Below, piece by piece: positions 18,003-25,429 of a stretch of DNA of 64,000 nt; position 1 is the first letter of the stretch; each line of letters starts with the position of its first letter. The notes under the pieces are model-generated. The model was given only the letters and a program-made list of their open reading frames with translations, did not search any database and was not told the DNA's origin. The translations under genes and the position numbers were made by a program. Origin of the DNA: VAZQ01 sp036406655 (GTDB taxonomy: Bacteria; Pseudomonadota; Alphaproteobacteria; Rhizobiales; Xanthobacteraceae); assembly GCA_036406655.1 (NCBI GenBank), contig DASXAP010000039.1, positions 1 to 64,000 on the forward strand, read 5' to 3'.

Positions 18003-18860
18003 TCAGGCCGGCCTGTGGGCAAGCCAGCGTCCCGCTTCGGCGGCGGAAAACAGCTCGGCCAGCGCCGCGTTCACCGCCGCCGGCTCCTCGCTGTTGATGG
18101 TATGGCCGGCACGCGGCAGCACCAGCAAGGCGGCCGTCGGCACGGTGCGCTTGAGAAAGACGCTGCCGTCGAGACAGAGATCATCCTCGTCGCCGACGAT
18201 CACCAGCAGCGGCAGCGAGAACCGCTGCAATTCGCCTTCCATCTCCCACAGCATCGGCCGCTTGAGCTGCAGGTTGAGCATCGTCTGCGCGTGACCCTCG
18301 GCGGAATGCTCGGCCAGCATGCGGGCGAACTCGGCATAGCCGCGGGGATCCTTGTGCTTGAAGGATTGGCGCATCGGCGCGTCGGCGTATTTGGCGGCCG
18401 CAACCGCGATGCCCTCCTCGGCGAACATCTTCCCCGTCTCCGCCGCCAGCGTCTTCATCTCCTCTCGCCTGACCGGATCCGGGGTCGAGCCCCAGCCGCA
18501 GCCTGCTGCGGTGACCGAGATGCAGCGTTGCGGATAGCGGATGCCGACATGCAGCGCCGTATAGGCGCCCATCGAATGCCCGACCACATGCGCCCTGCCG
18601 ATGCCGAGAGCGTCCATCACCGCGATCGCATCCTCGCGCGCGAGCTCCTGCGAATAGCGCGCCGGGTCGGAAGGCACATCCGACGGCGGATAGCCGCGCT
18701 GGCTGAATGTGACGCAGCGGTGCTGCCGAGCGAAATGGCGCATCTGCGGCTCCCAGCTGCGATAATCGCCGGCGTATTCGTGAATGAACAGGACCGCGGT
18801 GCCCGCGCCGGTTTCCTCGACGTAGAGTCTGGTTCCGTCCCTCGCGGAGACGTGGGGCAT
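18003..18860 (-). CDS. Alpha/beta hydrolase
   Basis: This 285-residue alpha/beta-hydrolase fold enzyme resembles 3-oxoadipate enol-lactonase and meta-cleavage hydrolases. The nucleophile elbow is GHSMG with Ser96, the acid is in VGDEDD, and the catalytic His is in AGHTINSEEP. An LFIHEYAGDYRSW segment provides the oxyanion region, though the usual HG is replaced by HE. No signal peptide is seen, so it is cytoplasmic. It starts 9 bp after a cyclase-family hydrolase gene, suggesting two consecutive ring-opening or ester-hydrolysis steps. Confidence 0.88.
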   Translation of the reverse strand: MPHVSARDGTRLYVEETGAGTAVLFIHEYAGDYRSWEPQMRHFARQHRCVTFSQRGYPPSDVPSDPARYSQELAREDAIAVMDALGIGRAHVVGHSMGAYTALHVGIRYPQRCISVTAAGCGWGSTPDPVRREEMKTLAAETGKMFAEEGIAVAAAKYADAPMRQSFKHKDPRGYAEFARMLAEHSAEGHAQTMLNLQLKRPMLWEMEGELQRFSLPLLVIVGDEDDLCLDGSVFLKRTVPTAALLVLPRAGHTINSEEPAAVNAALAELFSAAEAGRWLAHRPA

Positions 18861-18869
18861 CTCAGTGTC

Positions 18870-19718
18870 TCACGTCCCCAGGATCGCCTTTGCGGCATTG
18901 CCGACGGCCTGCACGTCGTTCCCGGCATCGAGGAAGGCGACGATCCGGCAGGGACAGCCTTCGAGGCCCTCGTAGCGCCACGGGAATGCTCCGATCAGCG
19001 CACGCTTGTTCAGCATGAGCTCGATGTCGCCGCCGAGGTTCTCGGCATGGAGCAGGCCTTCCTGGAAGGCCCAATTGTGAAAGGGAAAGACATCGGAGAC
19101 GACCCGGCGTCCGGACTTCTTGTGGACGTACTCGAAGGTGCCGAAGAACTCGGCGGGTGTCTTGCCGTGACGCCTGGTGAATTGCGCGGCCAGATCCGGC
19201 CGCATGCTGCGAATCGAGGTGTTCATCGCGTGATCGCAGGAGCCCGTGTCCATCCCCCACCATTTGATCTTCCTCTTCAGCATCCAATGCAAGGTGTCGA
19301 GATTGGGCCCGGGGTGGAAGCAGAAATATTTCACCAGGTCCTGCTGCGGCTGACCCTCGTAATGCCGATGCCAGCCGGTGTGCAGGATGAGGATGTCGCC
19401 GTCCCGAATGTCAGCACCGGCGCTCTCGATGACATCCGGCGTGATCACCGCCCAGTCGGACATATGGCGGGAGATGTCGACCACCACGCCCCGGTTGACC
19501 AGGTAATCGAGGGGCAGTGACGCCATGTCGCCCTTGCGATTGTCGGTTGCATGCATGGCCCCGTCGAAATGGGTGCCGACGTGAAGCGCGGTGTCGATGC
19601 GCTGGGCGACGATCATCTGCGTCTGCAGATTCTGCGCATAGTACATCTTGTTGCCGGCATATCCGACCCAGCCGGGAGTATGCACGTTCATGACGTGGCT
19701 CATGTCGATGATCTTCAT
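18870..19718 (-). CDS. Cyclase family protein (kynurenine formamidase/isatin hydrolase-like metal hydrolase)
   Basis: This 282-residue protein of the cyclase family includes bacterial kynurenine formamidase, isatin hydrolase and relatives. The metal-binding motif is HVGTHFDGAMH (His46, His50, Asp52, His56). It matches HxGTHxDxPxH except that the conserved Pro is Ala. A downstream ILHTGWHRH segment also fits the family. It is the first gene of the long minus-strand run and precedes an alpha/beta hydrolase by 9 bp. Hydrolytic opening of a lactam, lactone or formamide is the likely chemistry; no tryptophan-pathway partner is present, so kynurenine formamidase itself is not favoured. Confidence 0.87.
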   Translation of the reverse strand: MKIIDMSHVMNVHTPGWVGYAGNKMYYAQNLQTQMIVAQRIDTALHVGTHFDGAMHATDNRKGDMASLPLDYLVNRGVVVDISRHMSDWAVITPDVIESAGADIRDGDILILHTGWHRHYEGQPQQDLVKYFCFHPGPNLDTLHWMLKRKIKWWGMDTGSCDHAMNTSIRSMRPDLAAQFTRRHGKTPAEFFGTFEYVHKKSGRRVVSDVFPFHNWAFQEGLLHAENLGGDIELMLNKRALIGAFPWRYEGLEGCPCRIVAFLDAGNDVQAVGNAAKAILGT

Positions 19719-19886
19719 GGAGCTTGCTCAGTGATCCGCGTTCGAGGTGGACTGCTCTGTCCGGTCAACAGGCAACGCCCGCCGCAGCGCCGGCACCGCC
19801 TGAGGGGCGCCGGCGCCTGCAGTCGAGGCGACCCCTGCCTCGCCGTGAATGCCGGCGATCGTTGCTCATTTCGCGTCCACGATACC

Positions 19887-20216
19887 TCATTCCACCTGGA
19901 TCGAGCGCAGGTAAAAGATCATGGCGCGGGCATCCTCGCGCGTGAAGCGGAAGGCCGGCATATCCGGATGATCCACGGTCAGGCTGTCGCGCAGGCGATC
20001 GGAGAAGAAGTCGAGGTCCAGCCGGCGACCGAGCTCGCGAAACGGCGGCGCATTGCGGTGCGGGCTTGTGCCGGTCCTGCCGGTCGCATGACACTGTGCA
20101 CACAGGCGCCGCGCCAGCGCCTCACCCTGCAGCGCCAACGGGCGCGCTTCCTCCGCGGCTGCGCTTGCTGCCGAAAGCAGGAGCACTATCAACCCGGCTG
20201 TCCCTGTCCTCGACAT
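19887..20216 (-). CDS. Small periplasmic cytochrome c (class I)
   Basis: This 109-residue protein has a signal peptide (about 1-21, ending ASAAA) and one covalent haem site CAQCH at 39-43; Met86 in HPDMPAF is the likely axial ligand. This is the usual layout of a soluble class I cytochrome c acting in periplasmic electron transfer. I prefer the ATG at 20216 to the TTG at 20255 because it gives a clean signal peptide. It lies directly after the gated channel gene and is probably cotranscribed with it. The redox partner is unknown. Confidence 0.85.
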   Translation of the reverse strand: MSRTGTAGLIVLLLSAASAAAEEARPLALQGEALARRLCAQCHATGRTGTSPHRNAPPFRELGRRLDLDFFSDRLRDSLTVDHPDMPAFRFTREDARAMIFYLRSIQVE

Positions 20217-20251
20217 CAGCACTCCGGCCGGCTCGTGAAGCGCGCGCGGGC

Positions 20252-21496
20252 TCAACCCCGCGCGGGCGCATGCAGCGTCTCCGCCTCCTCGATCTCCTCG
20301 ATCACCATGTCGCCTTTCGGCGTGACGATATCCCGGCCGATACGGCTGCGAACGACCTCGCGGATGCGATCGGCAATCCGCGGCTCGCGCTCCATCAGCG
20401 CGTGCAGATCATGGGCATCGAGCACGAGCAGGCTGGTCCGGGTGACGGCGGCAACATTTGCGGAGCGCCGGGCGCGCCGCAGCGCCGCCACCTCGCCGAA
20501 GAAATGACCGGCTCCCAGGCGAACGCGTTCGTGCTTGAGCTCGATCTCGACCTCGCCGGCCGCGACGAAATACATGGAGTGCGCCGGCTCCCCGCGCCGG
20601 GCGATGACTGCGCCGGACTCGACCTGTTGAGCCCGCAACAGGCGCATGACATCGGCAATATCACTGGCTTGCAGCCCGGCAAACAACGGCACCCTCGCAA
20701 CCATGCTCCAGGTCACCACGAAATCACGTCGATGAATTGCCTCGGCGAAGGCGGTGGCGATGATGCCGATCGGCAGCGCGACCATGACAAGTCCGATGAA
20801 GATGGTGCCGGTTGCCACGATGCGCCCGAGCGTCGTCGCGGGAACGACATCACCATAGCCGATCGTCCCCAGCGTCACGATTGCCCACCACATGGCGTCG
20901 GGAATGGTGCCGAGCTTGTCGGGCTGAACGTCGCGCTCGACCAGATACATGATGTTCGCGGCGAACAACGTTGCGCCGATCAGAATGACGAAGCAGCCGA
21001 ACAGGGCCCGCCGCTCGCTGTAGAGCGCGTCCAGCAGCGAGCGCATCGCCGGAGAGTAGCGTGCCAGCTTGAGAAACCGGACAATGCGGAAGATCATGAA
21101 GCCCCGCAGATCGGCTGGCGCGACGAGCGCCAGCCAGAACGGCAGGACGGCGGCGAGGTCGACGAGCCCGAGCGGGCTCGATATGAAATTCCAGCGCGCC
21201 TTGCGCGCGCTCGAATGCCGAAGCCCGCCATGCTCGGCGGCAACCCAGACACGCAGCGCGTACTCGGCGGTGAACACCACGAGCGACAGAAGCTCGATGG
21301 CCGTGAAAAGCCCTGCATATCGCGCCTCGAATGCCGGCACCGATTCGAGGGTCATCGAAGCGAGGTTCACGATGATGAGAAGGACGATGAGCCGGCCGAT
21401 CACCCGTCCGGGGCGGCCTCCGACGGTGCCGTGCTCGAGGATGTCGTACAGCCGGCGGCGGAGGCTCGCCGCATCAGGCAAGGCACGTCGCCGCAT
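20252..21496 (-). CDS. Cyclic-nucleotide-gated, voltage-gated-type K+ channel homologue
   Basis: This 414-residue membrane protein has a six-helix voltage-sensor/pore layout followed by a cyclic-nucleotide-binding domain, like MlotiK1. The S4-like helix carries basic residues at three-residue spacing (FRIVRFLKLAR, about 136-146). The pore filter is TIGYGD at 211-216, indicating K+ selectivity. The C-terminal domain (about 265-375) has the phosphate-binding cassette with FGEVAAL followed by RRSA, so cAMP or cGMP binding is plausible. The ATG at 21496 has a GGAGA ribosome site. Its neighbours are a Usp protein and a cytochrome c on the same strand, suggesting a role in ion or membrane-potential adjustment under stress. 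Confidence 0.9.
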   Translation of the reverse strand: MRRRALPDAASLRRRLYDILEHGTVGGRPGRVIGRLIVLLIIVNLASMTLESVPAFEARYAGLFTAIELLSLVVFTAEYALRVWVAAEHGGLRHSSARKARWNFISSPLGLVDLAAVLPFWLALVAPADLRGFMIFRIVRFLKLARYSPAMRSLLDALYSERRALFGCFVILIGATLFAANIMYLVERDVQPDKLGTIPDAMWWAIVTLGTIGYGDVVPATTLGRIVATGTIFIGLVMVALPIGIIATAFAEAIHRRDFVVTWSMVARVPLFAGLQASDIADVMRLLRAQQVESGAVIARRGEPAHSMYFVAAGEVEIELKHERVRLGAGHFFGEVAALRRARRSANVAAVTRTSLLVLDAHDLHALMEREPRIADRIREVVRSRIGRDIVTPKGDMVIEEIEEAETLHAPARG

Positions 21497-21664
21497 CGCA
21501 TTCTCCGCGTTCGCCCGCTCGCCAGAGCGGATTGCGCTCGCTTGCATCCACGTCGTGCACGGGCTCGTGCCGCGCATCCGGGTCTCCCCGCTGCGGGCAT
21601 GGCCTGGAGGGCCGGCACAAGCCCGGCGGTGACGACCTGTTCGTTGCTTGCGAGCGAAGCATGC

Positions 21665-22624
21665 CTAGTGCGCCAGCAGGATCGGCACGGCAGCGTGATC
21701 CATCACGTGCCGCGTCACCCCGCCGAACAGGAATTGGCGGTAATGCCCGTGAGTGTAGGCGCCCATGACGATAAGGCCCGATCCGTTCGCCTCGGCCTGC
21801 GCCAGCAGGCGCGCGCCTGCCGGGCGCTGGTCATCGAGGGAAAAACGTTCCGCGACGATGCCGTGCCAGCCCAGGTAATAGAGCAGCTCGTCGGGATCGG
21901 TTCGATGCTTTGCCTCGGGTGCAATGAATACGCCGACCACACTCCTGCTTTCCGAGAGGAAAGGCAGAGCGAAACCGACCGCGCGCGCGGCCTCGAGACT
22001 TCCGTTCCAGGCGATCAGCGGATGATGAAGGAGACTCCTGGGCGCCCCTTGCGGAACCATCAGCACCGGCCGGCAGGTGTCGAACAGGGCGCTCTCCAGC
22101 GCGATGAGCGAGGAGCTGCTCGAGCGCTCGCGCGGGCGCGGCATCACGATGAGATCGCTGAGCCGGCCCAGCCGCGCCACCACCTCGTTCTCGAATCCGA
22201 CGATCTCGCGCCAGCGCGTGGAGGGCTCGTGGCTCGCCGCGGCGATGTCACGCAGCGGCAACCCGTTTTGCCCGTGCCATTCCTCGAAATGCATGCGGGC
22301 GCGGGTCGCCGCCTCGGCGGCGGCGCGCTCGACCGGAATGCCAAGGAGCGAGTCGAGCTGCAGCACGGCGTCATTGCCGGCCGCCGCCCCGCGGGCATCA
22401 AGGCGCACATGCAGCACATCGATGTGGCTCGCATAGCGCAGCGCAACCTGCAACGCCTGATCGAGCACCGCGCGGTCTCTGTCGCTTCCATCCACCCAGG
22501 CGAGAATTTGCTTGAGCGAGGGATATGACGAGGCAGTCGCTTTCAGCTCCGCAGCCGCACCGGCCGCCGAATGCCCCGAGCCGCGCCCGCGCGAGAGAGA
22601 CCCGCCCGCCCTTGTTGATCGCAC
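21665..22624 (-). CDS. Universal stress protein, tandem UspA domains
   Basis: This protein of up to 319 residues has two UspA-like halves. The first begins near residue 38 (KQILAWVDGSD) and the second near 205 (PLIAWNGS). Only the second keeps the ATP-binding-type motif GAYTHGHYRQFLFGGVT near the C-terminus; the first half is degenerate there. The GTG at 22624 is the only clear start in the open frame and leaves a low-complexity N-terminus, so the true start may be internal. It lies 64 bp after the DUF3775 gene. Family members protect cells in energy or oxidative stress and often belong to oxygen-responsive regulons. Confidence 0.85.
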   Translation of the reverse strand: MRSTRAGGSLSRGRGSGHSAAGAAAELKATASSYPSLKQILAWVDGSDRDRAVLDQALQVALRYASHIDVLHVRLDARGAAAGNDAVLQLDSLLGIPVERAAAEAATRARMHFEEWHGQNGLPLRDIAAASHEPSTRWREIVGFENEVVARLGRLSDLIVMPRPRERSSSSSLIALESALFDTCRPVLMVPQGAPRSLLHHPLIAWNGSLEAARAVGFALPFLSESRSVVGVFIAPEAKHRTDPDELLYYLGWHGIVAERFSLDDQRPAGARLLAQAEANGSGLIVMGAYTHGHYRQFLFGGVTRHVMDHAAVPILLAH

Positions 22625-22688
22625 GATCGACTACCTCATAACGCGAGCTGCGGAGGAGCAGCAGAACTATGCGCAGCCTTTTGCCCGT

Positions 22689-23162
22689 TCAGAGATGGCC
22701 GAGCTCGAACTCTTCGCATGAGCGGCCAAACTGGGAGAGGGCCTCCTCCAGATGGTCGGACAGCAGCGGCATTCCCAGCAGATACGAGGCCGTGCGCCGG
22801 TTATGGGCGCGCGCAGCCTCTGCACGCAGCTCATCCCAGTCGTCGAGCGTCCCATCACCGCGGCCGAGCCACGCGAGCGCCACCAGATCAACCTGCTCAT
22901 CCTCGCTCAGGGCGCCGATGAACCCTCGCAATTCCGCCACAACCGGATCGTCGCCGTGGTCCTCCAGCACGGAGACCATCGCGTCGTCGGCGGCATTCGA
23001 GCCCTCGTCCGGGATGGTCACGATATCCTTCACGTCGAACTCCCGGGCCTTGACGATGATGAAGCACACCTTTTCCGGCGAGATCGAGAGCGTCGGCCCC
23101 GGGTCGCTCAGAGCGCCACCTGAACGGCGCCCGTTCCGGTTGCGGGATTGAGGCTCGCGCAT
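22689..23162 (-). CDS. DUF3775 domain protein
   Basis: This 157-residue cytoplasmic protein matches the DUF3775 family as I know it: LSISPEKVCFIIVKAREFDV, an acidic middle, SEDEQVDLVALAWLGRGD and the LLGMPLLSDHLEEAL ending. The function is unknown; the domain is common in alpha- and betaproteobacteria. The ATG at 23162 is strongly supported by an AGGAGG site five bases upstream, so longer starts are rejected. A Crp/Fnr-type box (TTGACCTATCTCAA on this strand) is centred 56 bp upstream, so the gene probably heads an operon with the Usp, channel and cytochrome genes and responds to oxygen or a related signal. Confidence 0.8.
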   Translation of the reverse strand: MREPQSRNRNGRRSGGALSDPGPTLSISPEKVCFIIVKAREFDVKDIVTIPDEGSNAADDAMVSVLEDHGDDPVVAELRGFIGALSEDEQVDLVALAWLGRGDGTLDDWDELRAEAARAHNRRTASYLLGMPLLSDHLEEALSQFGRSCEEFELGHL

Positions 23163-23211
23163 ATGTTCCTCCTGTTGCATTGCAAGGCTAGCGCGCCGCG
23201 CGGCCCGGGTA

Positions 23212-23225
23212 TTGAGATAGGTCAA
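23212..23225 (-). promoter_or_regulatory. Crp/Fnr-family box upstream of DUF3775 gene
   Basis: The sequence read on the + strand is TTGAGATAGGTCAA. It matches the TTGAT-N4-ATCAA Fnr/FixK-type consensus at eight of ten half-site positions. Its centre is 56 bp upstream of the DUF3775 ATG. A weak TAGCCT at 23185-23190 (minus strand) lies where a -10 would fall if the box is at -41.5. Confidence 0.6.
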
Positions 23226-23408
23226 TTGGGCCAAGTGAGGATTTCGGTGCGTTTCAACGCGAATGAGTGCATGAGTGTTCAGGGGTAACGTCCCTAAGCC
23301 CCCCGCGGCGGACGTAGAATGGCCCCGCCGGCAGCCGTGGCGAGGCCCCGGCGCAGGCTGATCGGGGGACCGGTCCCGCTACCCCGCGGTAGGCGGCCGC
23401 ATGCGGCT

Positions 23409-23422
23409 TTGATGCAGGTCAA
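23409..23422 (+). promoter_or_regulatory. Crp/Fnr-family box upstream of CBS-BON operon
   Basis: TTGATGCAGGTCAA matches nine of ten half-site positions of the TTGAT-N4-ATCAA consensus. It is centred 65 bp before the ATG of the first CBS-BON gene. A TATGGA hexamer at 23444-23449 is at the spacing expected of a -10 when an activator sits at -41.5. This suggests activation by an Fnr, FixK or Nnr-type protein. Confidence 0.65.
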
Positions 23423-23480
23423 TGAATGCCGCCCTGGGTCGTCTATGGAATCCAGGGACGCTGTCAGTGGAGGTTCCGGC

Positions 23481-24215
23481 ATGAACGCCAAGGACGTAAT
23501 GACATCCCCAATCATATCAATCGAGCCGGACGCGACGGTTCTGCAAGCGGTCAGGACCATGTTGCAGCGGCGGGTCAGCGGACTGCCGGTCATCGATGCG
23601 GCAGGCCGGCTGGTCGGCATGCTCACTGAAGGCGACCTTCTGCGCCGCGCGGAGACCGGAACCCTGCGGCAGCGCCCCCGCTGGATAGAATTCGTGCTCG
23701 GTCCGGGGAGGCTTGCCGAGGAGTACACCCATTCGCACGGTCGCAAAGTCGATGACATCATGAGCCGCGATCCGGTGACGGTTGCCGAGGAAGCTCCGCT
23801 CCGAGACGTCGTGAGGTTGATGGAGAAGCACCAAATCAAGCGCGTCCCGGTTGTACGCGGCGAAAAGGTGGTCGGGATCGTCAGCCGAGCCAACCTCCTG
23901 CACGCCCTCGCCGGTGCTGCCCGCGAGCTCAGGCCGGCCGCGCAGAGCGACCAGGCAATTCGGGAGTCGCTGGTCGAGGAGCTCGGGAAGCAGCGATGGG
24001 CGCCGCTGGCTCTCATCGATCCGATCGTGCGCGACGGCGTGGTCGAGCTATGGGGCTCGGTCACCGATGAACGAGAGCGGCAGGCACTCATCGTTGCGGC
24101 CGAGAACGTGCCTGGCGTCAAGGAGGTGCGCGATCACCTGGCGTGGGTGGACGCGACCTCGGGCATGGTGATCTACCCGAGCGACGAGCAACCCGCTCGG
24201 ACAAAAGCGTCCTGA
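23481..24215 (+). CDS. CBS-domain pair with C-terminal BON domain
   Basis: This 244-residue cytoplasmic protein has two CBS motifs (about 5-57 and 90-145; VMTSPIISI then IMSRDPVTV) joined by a tryptophan-containing linker. A BON-like domain follows from about 160 to 230 (VRDGVVELWGSVTDERER). CBS pairs usually bind adenine nucleotides and report energy state, while BON domains are thought to bind lipids or membranes. The ATG at 23481 has a GGAGG site. It leads a three-gene operon whose third gene is a paralogue of the same architecture. A Crp/Fnr box upstream indicates induction by low oxygen or a related signal. The target is unknown. Confidence 0.88.
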   Translation: MNAKDVMTSPIISIEPDATVLQAVRTMLQRRVSGLPVIDAAGRLVGMLTEGDLLRRAETGTLRQRPRWIEFVLGPGRLAEEYTHSHGRKVDDIMSRDPVTVAEEAPLRDVVRLMEKHQIKRVPVVRGEKVVGIVSRANLLHALAGAARELRPAAQSDQAIRESLVEELGKQRWAPLALIDPIVRDGVVELWGSVTDERERQALIVAAENVPGVKEVRDHLAWVDATSGMVIYPSDEQPARTKAS

Positions 24216-24241
24216 TCTGCATTGACCACTCCGAGGAGCAC

Positions 24242-24667
24242 ATGACCAAGCCCATTCCGGACAAAGCCGAAGTGGCACTCGAATATCCCGACAAGCTCTA
24301 TATCGGCACCTTCGAGCGCTCGTCGCGATTCGACGCGCATCTCGACGAGACCGGCATCTCGCTGCGTCTCGAGCGCCCGGGCGACGCCGCCAGCCGAAAA
24401 TCAGTCCGTATGCATCTGCACTACACCTTGTTTGCCGAGATCTTGACCGATCTGGCAAAGACGGTCTCGTCGATGCCGCCGGATGACGTAGCGCACCGAG
24501 TGGCGCTGCGCGATGCCGCCAAGGTGCTCTACCGCGTGCTGCGCTCCGCTCCGGCGGCGCCGAAAAGCGGCATCCGCGAGCGCCACGATCGCGCGCGCGA
24601 GGACGAGGCCGACATCTCCAAGCTGACCCCGAAGGAGGAGGTCCTGCTGCTGCACGTCATGGAATGA
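24242..24667 (+). CDS. Hypothetical protein between two CBS-BON genes
   Basis: This 141-residue soluble protein is one I do not recognise. The ATG at 24242 follows a GAGGAG site at ideal spacing, and codon usage matches its neighbours, so the gene is likely real. The N-terminal half is acidic and beta-rich in appearance (KLYIGTFERSSRFDAHLDE). The middle is helical, and the tail is highly charged (RERHDRAREDEADISKL). No signal peptide, membrane segment or cysteine motif is seen. It starts 26 bp after one CBS-BON gene and ends 36 bp before the next, so a functional link with them is likely. Confidence 0.7.
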   Translation: MTKPIPDKAEVALEYPDKLYIGTFERSSRFDAHLDETGISLRLERPGDAASRKSVRMHLHYTLFAEILTDLAKTVSSMPPDDVAHRVALRDAAKVLYRVLRSAPAAPKSGIRERHDRAREDEADISKLTPKEEVLLLHVME

Positions 24668-24703
24668 ACCGATGTCCTCACCCGCGGAATCGGGAGGTCG
24701 ACG

Positions 24704-25390
24704 ATGAAGGCACGCGATATCATGGTCTCGCCGGTCATTACGGTGAAACCCTCCACCTCCGTCAAGGAGATCGCCAAGACGCTGCTGGAGCGGCGGATCA
24801 GCGCCGTGCCGGTCGTCGATGACGGCGGTCACCTGGTCGGCATCGTGAGCGAAGGCGATCTGCTGCATCGTTTTGAAGCAGGAACCGAGCGCCGGCACGC
24901 GTGGTGGCTGTCGGGCTTCATCGACGATGCAACCCTTGCCGCCGAATACGCCAAGGCGCATGCCCGCCAGGCATCCGATATCATGACCCGTGATGTCGTC
25001 ACGGCGACGCCCGACACCCCGCTGCACGAGATTGCGGCTCTGCTGGAAAAACATTCCGTCAAGCGGGTGCCGATCATCAAGGAAGGCCAGCTGGTGGGGA
25101 TCGTCAGTCGGGCCAATCTCGTTCAGGCGGTGGCCACGGCCCGCAGGGAGCTGGAAATTTCGCTCTCCGACAGTGCCATTCGCGACCGGCTGCTCGCCCG
25201 CCTGAAGGCCGAGCCTTGGGCTCACACCTGGCTCCTGAATGTCACGGTCAACGGCGGGGTGGTGGATCTCTGGGGGATCACCAAATCGGATGCCGAGAAG
25301 CAGGCGATCCGGATCGCCGCCGAATCGACCGCCGGCGTGCGTGCCGTCAACGACAATGTGACCGTGCGGCCGGCGGCGCTGTGGAGCTGA
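24704..25390 (+). CDS. CBS-domain pair with C-terminal BON domain (paralogue)
   Basis: This 228-residue protein has the same order as the gene two upstream: CBS1 (IMVSPVITV), a linker with the WWLSGFID stretch, CBS2 (IMTRDVVTA) and a BON domain (VNGGVVDLWGITKSDAEKQ). The two proteins are clearly homologous over their whole length but diverged, so the duplication is old. A GGGAGG ribosome site precedes the ATG. Its place as third gene of the operon suggests control by the same Crp/Fnr box. It may form a hetero-oligomer with the first paralogue. Confidence 0.88.
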   Translation: MKARDIMVSPVITVKPSTSVKEIAKTLLERRISAVPVVDDGGHLVGIVSEGDLLHRFEAGTERRHAWWLSGFIDDATLAAEYAKAHARQASDIMTRDVVTATPDTPLHEIAALLEKHSVKRVPIIKEGQLVGIVSRANLVQAVATARRELEISLSDSAIRDRLLARLKAEPWAHTWLLNVTVNGGVVDLWGITKSDAEKQAIRIAAESTAGVRAVNDNVTVRPAALWS

Positions 25391-25429
25391 CTACCCAGCC
25401 GCCGGTGCACCCTTCGGCCGTGCCTCACC

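Larger units (their letters stand above)
23163..23480. other. Divergent control region with two Crp/Fnr-type boxes
   Basis: This 318-bp gap between divergent DUF3775 and CBS-BON genes contains no credible gene. It holds a Crp/Fnr-family half-site pair near each start codon and, between them, GC-rich dyads: a GGGACCGGTCCC palindrome at 23366-23377 and a CTACC/GGTAG hairpin at 23379-23392. The layout looks like two separate promoters back to back. Confidence 0.55.

Noticed and set aside
19806..19817. GGCGCCGGCGCC palindrome downstream of the cytochrome c gene as a terminator
   Set aside because: It has no T-run, is only simple GC-rich repeat sequence, and lies in a gap where such dyads are expected by composition.
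23379..23392. CTACC/GGTAG hairpin as a riboswitch or attenuator
   Set aside because: A 5-bp stem lying upstream of the predicted transcription start cannot act as a leader RNA element.
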